A stretch of 64,000 nt of DNA. Source: Wyeomyia smithii (Eukaryota > Arthropoda > Insecta > Diptera > Culicidae). The position numbers and the translations under genes are program-made. Location of the stretch: contig NC_073694.1 of assembly GCF_029784165.1 (NCBI RefSeq), positions 73,489,411-73,553,410 of the forward strand, given 5' to 3'. The notes below the pieces were generated by a model. The model saw only the letters and a list, made by a program, of their open reading frames with translations. It had not been told where the DNA came from and did no database searches. Of the stretch, positions 46,621 to 56,040 are shown in pieces. Within the stretch, counting starts at the first letter, position 1, and each line of letters opens with the position of its first letter.

Positions 46621-49160
46621 ATGGCGTCGAACGTAAACCTTACCACTTCGTTCTACAACAGTTTACCACCATCACACCGAAAACTGTACAAAAGCTACGC
46701 CCAGACGGTTAACAAGCTGAGCGCCCAATGCATAAGGAAAGATTTTCTCCGACGATGTAAAAAATTTGGCTTACACCCCACACATATACAAAACACCTTC
46801 CGCTGCATCAACGGATTATTGGAGGATGCCAGTCCATACAGAGGGAAGCTGGAGAAAGCGATGGACCGTTTCAAACGCACGATCCTGAACGTCGAAATCA
46901 GCGATAGTTTTCACAAAATCAAAACGCTAGAGAAAACGAAAGCTACCCTCACGAGCAAAATCACGCAAGTATCCCCCTCTAACACATACACACATTTCTT
47001 CGAGCGCCAGGAAACATTCTTTCAAAGAAAATGTCGATCGTTGCAGATTACGACAAGCCGCAAATTTCAACGTCTCTACAAAAGGGTTGAGATTGAAAAA
47101 GCAAACAAACTCAAAGTGAACGATTCTTGGGTTAAAAACATCACAGATGTTGTTATTCCCCAAGAAACGATGGTTCTTTTGGGCTATGGTCCCAAGTTCA
47201 CCTTGCCGTTGGAAAATAATCAAGAAATTCCATATTTCAAGATTATCGCGGACTTGGAATCAATTTTACAGTCCGAACGAGATGAGAGTTTGCAAATGGT
47301 TTGTCGCAACAGTACATCAACATAATTCAAAATCATATGAACAGGCTAACGAACGGTGGTCATACATCGCCACCAGACACTATCAATCGTTTTTTGATCG
47401 AAGCATTTCACGTCAGCAAAAAGTTCATCCGAGAAAATCCAGACTTATGTGTTGTAACCGCCGATAAGGGCAATAAAACAGTTATAATGAAGAGAGAAGA
47501 TTATGAGTCAAAAATGAGAACCCTTATCGACGACATCGACACATACGAAAGGATCGACGCGGATTGGACAAACAAAATTCAAACGAAAAATAACACGCTG
47601 GTGAAATCACTATTCGACCAAAAAATGATTGATCAACCCACCAAGAATCGGCTAACTACATACAACGCGACTTGCCCTAAAATTTATGGATTACCTAAGA
47701 TTCATAAAGACGGCAATCCACTGAGGGTCATACTGTCATGCATAAATTGCCCAACATATGATCTCTCAAAATACCTTGCAAGCATTCTGCATCATTCGAT
47801 AGACCACGAGAAATATAACGTACGCAACTCATATGAGTTCTGTACGTTTATTAACAACGTCACGCTTCCCCCCAACTATGTATTGGTATCGTTTGATGTA
47901 GTAAGCCTGTTCACTTGCATACCGAGAGACTTGGTGGTACAAGCGGTGAGAAATAACTGGAACTTGATCGAGAAAAATACAACGATCAAAGAGCAAAATG
48001 TTTTCATCAAGCTCATTGAGTTTAACATCTCGTCCAGTTATTTCACCTTCCGTGGGGCCTATTACCGGCAAAAGGAGGGGACAGCCATGGGGAATCCCTT
48101 GTCACCTGCTTTAGCTGATCTTGTAATGACTACATTACTTGATGATGTGCTTGCGAAGATCGATGTACACATTCCATGTATTAAAAAATACGTCGACGAT
48201 TTGTTCACCGCTCTCCCAGCGGACAAGATTGAATATGTGAGGAACGCTCTCAACGGGTTCGACTCACATATTCAAATCACATATGAGGTAGAAAATAACA
48301 ACCGATTACCGTATTTAGATATGGTTCTTATTAGAACCAACGAACAAAAAATTGTGACCGAATGGTATAAGAAACCTGTCGCTTCCGGGAGAATTCTCAA
48401 TTTTCTCTCGATGCACCCGCTGGCACAGAAACTGAATACGGCAACCGGTTTTATTGGGAGAGTGTTTCGATTATCGACGAACAAATCGCTCACGGAAAAT
48501 AAGCAGACAGCGCGCGAGCACTTGCTTACCAACAACTATCCGAGCTCACTGATAAATCGGTTAATCAACAGATTTATCAACCGAAGCACGAATAACGTTG
48601 TTGAGGAAGTAAACTCGGAACCGAAAGTAAATCGATCTTTGCACCATGTTGACGGCCTCACACCCGCACTGGCACGCAGTATAAAAAAGAACCATGAAAA
48701 CATCAGTCTGAGCTTCAAATGCGTCAAAACCAACAGACTACTTTTCACGAAACTCAAAGACTCTTCTTCGCATCTTTCAAAAAGAAACGTAATATACCGT
48801 ATCCCGTGTGCAGACTGCGATAGCTCATACATTGGTATGACTACACAGCAACTGAAGAACCGTCTTGCCGCGCACCGCTCTCTCATGAAACGCTACGAAC
48901 AGTATAAAGATTCTAGCACTGAGAGGGAGGGAAGGGAAGATGAGTTTAAAAAGACGGCGTTGATGAAGCATGCGATAGAAGAGAATCACAGTTTCAATAT
49001 AGCCAACACTAGAATTTTAACTTCGGATGACAGGATTCAAGCATTACAGGTATTAGAAATGTGCTACATCGCATGTGACAGATCCGCAATAAATTATAGA
49101 ACGGACACGAACAACTTAAGCATCGCTTACTCCGGCACGCTGCGATCTCTCACATGTTGA
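46621..49160 (+). pseudogene. Penelope-like reverse transcriptase with GIY-YIG endonuclease (one frameshift)
   Basis: ATG 46621 opens about 230 residues, then a one-base frame change near 47290-47300 leads into an open frame of about 615 codons to 49160. RT: KIYGLPKIHKDG (about 47685), motif A VSFDVVSLF (about 47888), GTAMGNPLSPALADL (about 48080) and motif C KYVDDLF (48187). At the C-terminus the GIY-YIG nuclease is complete to the eye: VIYRIPCADC, SSYIGMTT, QLKNRLAAH (Arg), KHAIEENHSF (His) and LEMCY (Glu). In PLEs the RT copies the RNA at a GIY-YIG-made nick. Apart from the frame change no stop is seen, so the copy is young or its family is active. Confidence 0.93.
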
Positions 49161-49287
49161 TGCAGACTAGTACAGTCTCTATCACTCTCTATCTCTGTCT
49201 TGCAACATTATTTCTCTCCGTTTTGACGCAACATTTCCCGACGGCTTTAATCGTGTGTGATGTGTGTTGGAAGATACTGTGTAAGTG

Positions 49288-49636
49288 TAGCTCATCCGTT
49301 TGCATTTTTAAATTTTGAAAAGTCACAAACCAATAATTATTTTACATATTTGACACCCACAGTGTAGTGTAGTTAACCAACAGCAATTTAACACCAATGC
49401 ACCATATTTTGACGAGAACTTGTTTGTTTTGTTTGTAAGTTGTGTATGTAATAACTTAATTCGTGTGACTAATCTATGTAAATTGTAAACTGTTAATCGT
49501 AGTCGCCCTGAGGACGAGGAAATATATCCTTGAAACGTCGGCTTTGACATAATAAAACGTGTTTTAAAGTAACCCGTGACCGAAATTGCCATCATCGAAC
49601 CCATTAACTATTTATTGGTCAAACAACGCTTAACAT
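49288..49636 (+). repeat. PLE terminal repeat, downstream direct copy
   Basis: Begins 'tagctcatccgtttgcattt' and ends 'caacgcttaacat'. It lies 127 bp after the stop codon and serves as the 3' terminal repeat. It holds a hammerhead-like core at 49508-49536. Confidence 0.9.
49508..49539 (+). ncRNA. hammerhead-like motif in PLE terminal repeat (tentative)
   Basis: CTGAGGA (49508-49514) is followed by a stem (cgagga/tcctt, loop 'aatata') and GAAACGTC (49532-49539). CTGANGA plus GAAAC is the conserved core of hammerhead ribozymes, and such motifs are known from PLE terminal repeats. Here stem II borrows the G that should start GAAA if all pairs form, so activity is doubtful. The same sequence occurs at 46483 (+) and, inverted, near 45790-45820 (-). 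Confidence 0.45.
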
Positions 49637-49647
49637 TTTAAGAGAGA

Positions 49648-50236
49648 GGCAGCGAGATTGGGACTTGTCATTAACTCTGCTAAAACGAAGTACATGGTAG
49701 CTGGCAGAGAGCGTGGGAGTCTCCGTTGTCTTGGTGCTGAGGGGGAGATAGATGGGGAACGATTTGAAGTGGTTGACGAATTCGTTTATCTTGGTACGCT
49801 TGTGACATGTGACAACGATATGAGCCGTGGAGTGAAACGACGAGTTGTAGCTGCGAACAGAGCTTTCTACGGACTGCGTAACCAGCTAAGGTCCGGTAGT
49901 TTGCAAACTCGCACAAAACTAGGGCTGTATAGGACGCTGATACTCCCGGTGGCCCTTTACGGACATGAAGCATGGACGCCGAAGGAAGCTGATCGGCGAG
50001 TGTTCGGAGTTTTTGAGCGTAAAGTTCTGCGATCGATACTTGGCGGTTAACTGGAAGACGGAGTGTGGCGCAGACGCATGAATCACGAGTTGTACCAGGT
50101 ATACAAACATGCTGATATAGTGAAGGTAATACAGCGAGGCAGGCTTCAGTGGGCTGGACATGTAGCCAGGATGCCTGACGAGAGAGCCGCCAAAACTATC
50201 TTCAGTAGAGAACCAGGAAGAGGCCGTCTTTCTTTT
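49648..50236 (+). pseudogene. RTE-clade fragment B: reverse transcriptase, part 2 and C-terminus
   Basis: The RTE frame resumes after the PLE: RLGLVINSAKTKYMVAG (here starting near 49652), GERFEVVDEFVYLGTLVT, NQLRSGSLQTRTKLGLYR, LPVALYGHEAW and VFERKVLRSILGG. After a stop near 50048 comes WRRRMNHELYQVYKHADIV and RLQWAGHVARMPDERA, typical of the RTE C-terminal region. It ends abruptly at about 50236 with no 3' tail visible. Confidence 0.87.
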
Positions 50237-50740
50237 GAGATGTCATTGTGTTTACATTTAGTTTGGGCATGCGTTTATTTGAAATTATACTGTGTTCTGC
50301 TTGTTAAAATTATTGACTAATAAATGTAAATAAAGTCAGAGCGTTCAAATAATTAAATGTAGGTACTAGAATAAATAATAAAACTCCAGTGGACAATAAC
50401 GAAATAAGTAATATAACAAGGTGTAGAAAAAAAAATAACCCTGTTGACGCACCGCTGAGATAGAGATACTGATAGCAGGTAGAGAAGCTTGGGAGCCGAA
50501 TACAATTTTCTTGATTTGATCGGCGACGAATTAAGACGTGATTACTGAATGAAGACCCCACATACGAAAACCAGATCAATTGAAGTGAAGTGAAGGTCAT
50601 CCCGTACCATTGAAGTGGAATCTTCTAACAAAAGATTAATGGGCGAAAATAAGAAAAATGGGCGAATAAGTCAGATATGACAAAAAACGCTGTATAGCTG
50701 CGAGCAGGATATAATCCCAAGTTTCTCTAAAAAAACTCAC
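50237..50740. other. no recognised gene
   Basis: AT-rich sequence downstream of the RTE fragment. If the exon at 50741-50984 is real, 50740 downward would be its first intron. Confidence 0.35.
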
Positions 50741-50984
50741 CAGAATCCATTATTAAAATCTGGATGAGTCCAAGTTGATCAGCCGCCGACCAGAACCCCG
50801 AGTTGACGTAGCTTGTGAGGTCGTAGTCGTCCTGGACAGGAACTTCGACGGACTGTCGTCCCAAGCTACAGTGAGATCGATCATAAACCAACAACCAGCT
50901 AGCATCGACGAGCACCGTGCGGCCCAGCAGCGGTACCGCTAGAGCAGCGTAGATTAAACCACGTGCCTCCCATGCCCCCAACAT
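50741..50984 (-). CDS. candidate first coding exon of a secreted or membrane protein (host gene?)
   Basis: From ATG 50984 the minus strand encodes about 81 residues beginning MLGAWEARGLIYAALAVPLL, which resembles a signal peptide (short polar start, hydrophobic stretch, then GRTVLVDA). The downstream part is LGRQSVEVPVQDDYDL and TSYVNSGFWSAADQLGL. At 50741/50740 the reading meets 'attctg|gtgagttttt', a strong splice donor, and the next codons soon reach a stop. GC content and codon use differ from the surrounding AT-rich repeats. I do not recognise the family. It could also be a chance ORF or a piece of an element I do not know. The open frame continues upstream to 51098 but without a better start. 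Confidence 0.45.
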
Positions 50985-51204
50985 TCGGACCAACAGAGTG
51001 AGTGGTTGTTTAAAAAAAATAGTTATAATAAAAGTGAGTTGAATTCTTGGTTTTGAAGTAGACCCGGAGCGGATCCTGAGGTCCTTCGAGTCTCTCATGA
51101 CCGACAGGTAGTAATGATATGAGCTTGGGAACTGAACCTCAAACAGTCTTCAGAGGACCGACCAGGGATTGGGGGCTTTGGCAAAAGCCCTTTGGACTGA
51201 GAAG
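50985..51204. other. possible 5' flank of the candidate exon
   Basis: No TATA or clear initiator is identified. The open frame of the exon extends into it on the minus strand. Nothing else is seen. Confidence 0.3.
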
Positions 51205-51700
51205 TAACAACATCGCATTGGAAGGTGCTATACGGAGGGCTGACGTGCAGAAAAGTGGCACTACCATGACGAAGTCTTACATTCTCCTAAGTTTTGCGGA
51301 CGATATCGACGACATATCAACCGTAAAGCCGTGGAAGAAGCCTTTGGACCTTTCAAGAGGAAAGCTGCGAGGATTAGACTTGTCATAAACTCTGCCAAAA
51401 TGAAGTACATGAAGGCTGTTAGAGAGTGTGGTAGCCCGTCGGATGTTGCTGCTGCGGTGATGATAGATGGGAAATTATTTGAAGTAGTCGACGAATTTGT
51501 TTAGCTGGGTTCATTGGTGACGTGCGACAATGAGGTTAGCCGTGAGATAAAGTGGCAGATAGCGGCCGCAAATAAGGCCTTCCAATGGCGTAACCAGCTG
51601 AGGTCCCGTAGCCTGCAAACCCATACAAAACTGGTACTTTATAAAACACCGATTCTTCCAGTGGTCCTCTATGTAGGATGTCTGCGTAATAGATGTTAGA
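51205..51700 (+). pseudogene. RTE-clade retrotransposon fragment C (RT palm to connection)
   Basis: NIALEGAIRRADVQKSGT, then TKSYILLSFADDIDD (motif C), followed after frame changes by NSAKMKYMKAV, GKLFEVVDEFV, LGSLVTCDNEVSREIKW and RNQLRSRSLQTHTKLVLY. It parallels 45601-49950 of fragment B without the Penelope insertion, so it is a separate copy. It has stops and frameshifts (e.g. 51388, 51502). Confidence 0.82.
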
Positions 51701-51737
51701 GGCGATTGAAGAACAGCGCCCCAAAGACTGAGTGCTA

Positions 51738-51945
51738 AAAGCAAAGCAAAGCCTTGGTGCTACATTCCGATTCGGAACTTGACCTCCTGTTTACTATACA
51801 CAGACTTCGCAGCCAACCGTTAAATATACAGGACAATTGCGGGGCTAGCGCTACGATCCTACTGACACTAACAGTCTCTCCCGAGTCAAGACTCGAACCT
51901 ACGACGACTGGCTTGTTAGGCCAGCTTTGTATCTCGAGACCAACT
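51738..51945 (-). mobile_element. tRNA-derived SINE with (TTTGC)n-like tail
   Basis: The minus strand begins 'gttggtctcgagat' (A-box-like), then 'ctggcctaacaagccag', a hairpin, and B box 'taggttcgagtcttg' (51886-51901). The body runs through 'gtgtcagtaggatcgtagcg' to a pentamer tail 'ggctttgctttgcttt' (51741-51755). The head recurs, truncated, at 7851-7905. This structure is that of an Aedes tRNA-related SINE; it is not a functional tRNA because no acceptor stem closes. Confidence 0.75.
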
Positions 51946-52345
51946 ATCAAATTCCTGGAATCGGGATGACTCTCAGAGGCCGACCGAGGTTTAATTTCTT
52001 GATATTAAATGCCATACACCAGATTTCCCGTGAAAATTAGTTCTATGGGTTCTGATATCAAGATACGCGATATCACATGATATCCGCTATAATGTGAACA
52101 AAGCATAAAACTAAATCCATTGCAACATCCAAGACCTTGATATTCTCTACTGAGAAAACATCTCCTAAGTCAAATAAATCTTCGATCAATATGAAGATAC
52201 GGATGCATGGTGTCAGTGGTTCTCAAAAGCCGTACAAGGTCCGATGGAAACTAGTTGTCAGTAAATTTCGGAAACGGAGCAATCTACTTGCAGCTCGAAA
52301 ATCAATGTAGGATAACAAAACGAGGGCATCAAGTCCATTGTTTAG
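51946..52345. other. no recognised feature
   Basis: 'gatatcaagatacgcgatat' and 'cacatgatatccgctata' near 52060-52090 form short inverted words. Otherwise unassigned DNA up to the Juan-like copy. Confidence 0.35.
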
Positions 52346-53184
52346 AAGCTGGGCTACACATAGCCCCTACCCAAGTAATTCTAATGAAACAAAAATCACG
52401 AGGCGAAAACAGCCAGCGAACTGGAATTTCCCTTGTTAATTATTTAATACATTTTAACCGCAGTGAGGTTAAAAATTTGAAATTTTTTGACAAAGCACAT
52501 GCTATTTATAATGTGCGAGTGAAATGGGAATTGTATCGAAAGTTTGGCGGAGGTGAAAAGCATATCACCCAATGCCGTACTTGCCAACGTTATGGCCATG
52601 GTTCAAAATTCTGTAACATGGACCAAAAATGTCTTATTTGTGGAGACTTTTCTCACAGAAAAAACACATGTCCTGTGAAAGAGAGTAAAAATTTTCGCTG
52701 TGCGAATTGTAACGGCAACCATATGTCAATTTTTTACCAATGCCCAGTTCGTTTAGCAATTGTTAAGGCAAGGCAAGGTAAACAAAATTCAATTTCCCAA
52801 TTAACACAAGCTTCAAAACAAAATTCTCCAAGCGTACCAGTGACGCATAGTTTACCTACTCCTTTGCATACCCGTTTAACTTATGCACAGGATACAGGTA
52901 GTTCGAACATTATACCGCCTAGTGTTGGTAGTTCGAAAATGACCGTTAATATGGGTAAGCAAAACACGCTAGAAAATAATTGTACACCTATTACCCCAGC
53001 TAATATTACTACCGAAAATATTTTTTCTAATGTCAACTGCCTGGGGCCTATTACGGCAGGTAAACTTTCTTTTCTGCAACAGGCAATGTTGCAGGCAAAA
53101 TCAATGTTTGAAGCCATTCAAATAGGTACAAATTTTACAATTAAAATTGTTTCTAATTTAAAATTTAGCAATGATTTTAAATAA
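52346..53184 (+). pseudogene. Juan-like ORF1, C-terminal part
   Basis: Partial gag-like protein. It keeps three cysteine knuckles (CRTCQRYGHGSKFC, CLICGDFSHRKNTC, CANCNGNHMSIFYQC; 52570-52745), a serine/glutamine/threonine-rich middle, and a C-terminus ending NLKFSNDFK at 53184. The frame is open without a stop, but the N-terminal part of about 100-150 residues is lost, because upstream DNA does not match the other copy. It ends in the same 'aatgattttaaataa' overlap with ORF2. Confidence 0.85.
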
Positions 53185-55790
53185 ACCGATCAAAATTTTA
53201 AATTGGAATGCTCGCTCATTGAAGGCCAATGAGAATGAGCTTTTCAATTTATAACAGTAAATAATGTGCATATTGCAATTATTACTGAAACATTTTTGAA
53301 ACCTAACATGAAATTAAAATATGATCCCAATTACGTGGTTCATAGATATGATAGAATTCAGGGTTCCGGCGGTGGAGTTGCAATTGTTATTCATCGCCGA
53401 ATCAAACATCGTGCTCTTCCCCATCTTGAGACGAAAGTTATTGAAACTTTGGGAATTGAAGTTCAAACTGAACTTGGGATTTTATTTATTGCCGCAGCAT
53501 ATCTACCATTACGCGAGCACAAAAATTGTTTTAAAGGTGATTTACAAAAACTTACCAGAAATCGTTCGAAATTTTTCATAATCGGCGGTTTTAACGCTAA
53601 ACATCGATCATGGAATAATTCTCAAAGTAATTCTAATGGCAAAATTTTATTCAATGATTGTTCTTCAGGATACTATTCTATTTTGTCTCCGAATAGTCCT
53701 ACATGCTTTTCTTCTGTAAGAAACCCATCAACAATTAATTTGGTGCTAACAGATCAAAGTCATGTATTTAGTGATTTGATCACACATGCTGACTTTGATT
53801 CTGACCATCTTCCAATAACTTTTTCTTTATCACATGAATCAGTTTTAAACCCTATCTCCGTTTTTTATTATAACAAGGCTAATTGGGAAAGATACAAAAC
53901 TCAAATTGAGAGAAATTTCAATAATGAGCTTTATTTGCAAAACGAAGTGAATATTGATTCCGCTTTGGAAGCATTAAAATGTGCAATTGTTGATGCCAGC
54001 AATTATTCTGTTCCAAAGGCTCAAGTGAAATTTGATTCACCAATAATTGACGAAAATCTTCAACTTCTAATTCGTTTGAAAAATGTCCGCAGACGTCAAT
54101 ATCAACGTTCTCATGACCCTGTTTTTAAAACTATTTATAAAGATTTACAGAAAGAGATTAAACATAGATTTACTCTTCTGAGAAATCAAAATTTTGAGAC
54201 TAAAGTTGAAAAATTGAAACCATATTCAAAACCCTTTTGGAAGCTGTCGAAGATTATTAAGAAACCTTCAAAGCCTATTCCAGTTTTAAAAGATGGTGAA
54301 CGTTTTCTTGTATCCAATGAACAAAAGGCTCAAAGACTTGCTCAGCAGTTTGAGAGTGTTCATAACTCAAATTTGAATTTTGTGAGCCCAATTGAAAATG
54401 AAGTCACACGTCAATTTGATTTAATTTCTTCCCAGATTTTTTTACCTGCAGAAATAATTGAAAGTAACTTGAATGAGATTATATCAATTATAAAAAAATT
54501 CAAAAATATGAAAGCACCTGGTGACGATGGAATCTTTAATATACTAATCAAACATCTCCCTGAGAGCACAATGGAATTTTTAGTGAAAATTTTCAATTGC
54601 TGCTTCAAAATTGCATATTTTCCCAAATAATGGAAAAATGCAAAAATTACTCCAGTTTTAAAGCCGGATAAGAATCCAGCTGAAGTTTCAAGTTACCGAC
54701 CAATCAGTTTGCTTTCTTCAATAAGTAAACTGTTTGAGAGAATTATTCTTAACCGAATGATGTCACACATCAACGAAAATTCAATTTGTGCAAATGAACA
54801 GTTTGGATTTCGCCATGGGCATTCCACAACTCATCAATTGCTCAGAGTTACTAATATGATACGAGCTAACAAATCTGAAGGTTATTCCACTGGAGCTGCT
54901 CTTTTAGACATAGAAAAAGCATTCGACAGTGTTTGGCATAAAGGTTTGATTGCGAAATTGCAAACTGTTAATTTTCCAATTTTCCTAATCAAAATTTTAA
55001 AAAATTATCTTACTGATCGAACTCTGCAGGTTGTCTATCAGAATTCAAAATCTGATAGATTTCCTGTCAGAGCAGGTGTACCTCAAGGTTCAGTCTTGGG
55101 TCCAGTCCTGTACAACATATTCACTTCAGATCTTCCTGATTTGCCTCCAAGATGCACAAAGTCATTGTTCTGCGATGACACAAGCATTTCCGTAAAAGGA
55201 AAAAGTCTTCGTGTCGTATGCAGTCGATTGCAGAAAAGTTTAGATATTTTTTCTTCTTACTTGCAAAAGTGGAAAATCTCTCCCAATGCTTCTAAAACTC
55301 AAATGATAATTTTTTCGCATAAGCCTAGGGCTTCTTTCCTCAAGCCAAACAATAATCACGTTGTCAAGATGAATGGGGTTATTTTAAGTTGGTCTGACAA
55401 GGTTAAGTACTTGGGACTAATTTACGATAAAAAACTTATTTTCAAAGAGCACCTTGAGAGTATACAAGCCAAGTGCATCAAATATACGAGATGTTTATAT
55501 CCTCTCATTAACAGGAATTCTAAACTTTGTTAAAAGAACAAACTTTTGATTTACAAACAAATTTTTAGACCAGCAATGCTTTATGCTGTACCGATCTGGT
55601 TAAGTTGCTGTTCAACAAGGAAGAAAACGCTCCAAAGGATTCAGAATAAAATTCTGAAAATGATTTTGAAGCGTCCTCTTTGGTTTGGTACACTCGAATT
55701 ACATAGACTTACTGGTGTTGAACCATTATAAGCTATGTCAAATAAAATTATTAACAATTTCCGACAAAAATCGTTGCAATCCTCAATTGC
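53171..55790 (+). pseudogene. Juan-like ORF2 (endonuclease and RT) with nonsense codons
   Basis: It starts with LNWNARSLKANENE (about 53200), broken by a stop near 53255. Then TETFLKPN, GGGVAIVIHRRIKHR, HADFDSDHLPI; RT motifs YRPISLLSSISKLFERI, EQFGFRHGHST, LLDIEKAFDSVWHKG, GVPQGSVLGP and FCDDTSIS (about 55170). In the endonuclease the usual GDFN reads GGFN (codon 53587-53589), which replaces a catalytic-site Asp. In-frame TAA codons occur at 54628, 55531 and 55729. Long frames stay aligned with each other, so damage is mainly point mutations. Confidence 0.87.
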
Positions 55791-56040
55791 TACAATAAGC
55801 TCTCTTTATAGCCAATAAGTTAGCATTTAAGTTAGTTGTAAGTTTATTTCCCCTTTTCTGACAAGTAGGTTTAAATCCCTACGAATGTTAAGTCCTAGTT
55901 GCGAAAGCAAACAAATCCTAACAATTAAAATTACTAACAGTGTTGAGAAGTCACCATTTGTGATTGGACACACATACTCATTATTTACTAATATTTATCA
56001 TAAATACTTAAGCTACTAACAAACCCCCCTCTAAAAAAAA

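Larger units (their letters stand above)
45759..49636 (+). mobile_element. Penelope-like element (PLE) with direct and inverted terminal repeats
   Basis: Inserted in the RTE reverse transcriptase with an 11-12 bp TSD '(t)tttaagagaga' (45747-45758 and 49636-49647). Two direct 349-bp copies of a terminal repeat lie at 46263-46611 and 49288-49636. In front of the left one there is a 502-bp inverted segment (45759-46260) that is the reverse complement of 49068-49569, i.e. it includes the end of the coding region plus most of the terminal repeat. One long ORF lies between. This direct-plus-inverted arrangement is characteristic of Penelope elements. Confidence 0.95.
52346..56040 (+). mobile_element. 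Juan-like (Jockey clade) retrotransposon, 5'-truncated copy
   Basis: Recognisable Juan-like sequence starts within ORF1 (AGLHIAPTQVILMKQK) and runs through ORF2 and a 3' UTR to 'aacaaacccccctcta' plus an A-run (56031-56042). The 3' UTR aligns in order with that of 22304-26622 ('aagtcaccatttgtg', 'acaagtaggttta'). The orientation is opposite to that copy. No TSD was found. Confidence 0.87.

Noticed and set aside
51880..51945. Possible tRNA gene on the minus strand
   Set aside because: Same reason: B box and hairpin present, but the cloverleaf does not close, and the head recurs truncated at 7851-7905 as expected for a SINE.
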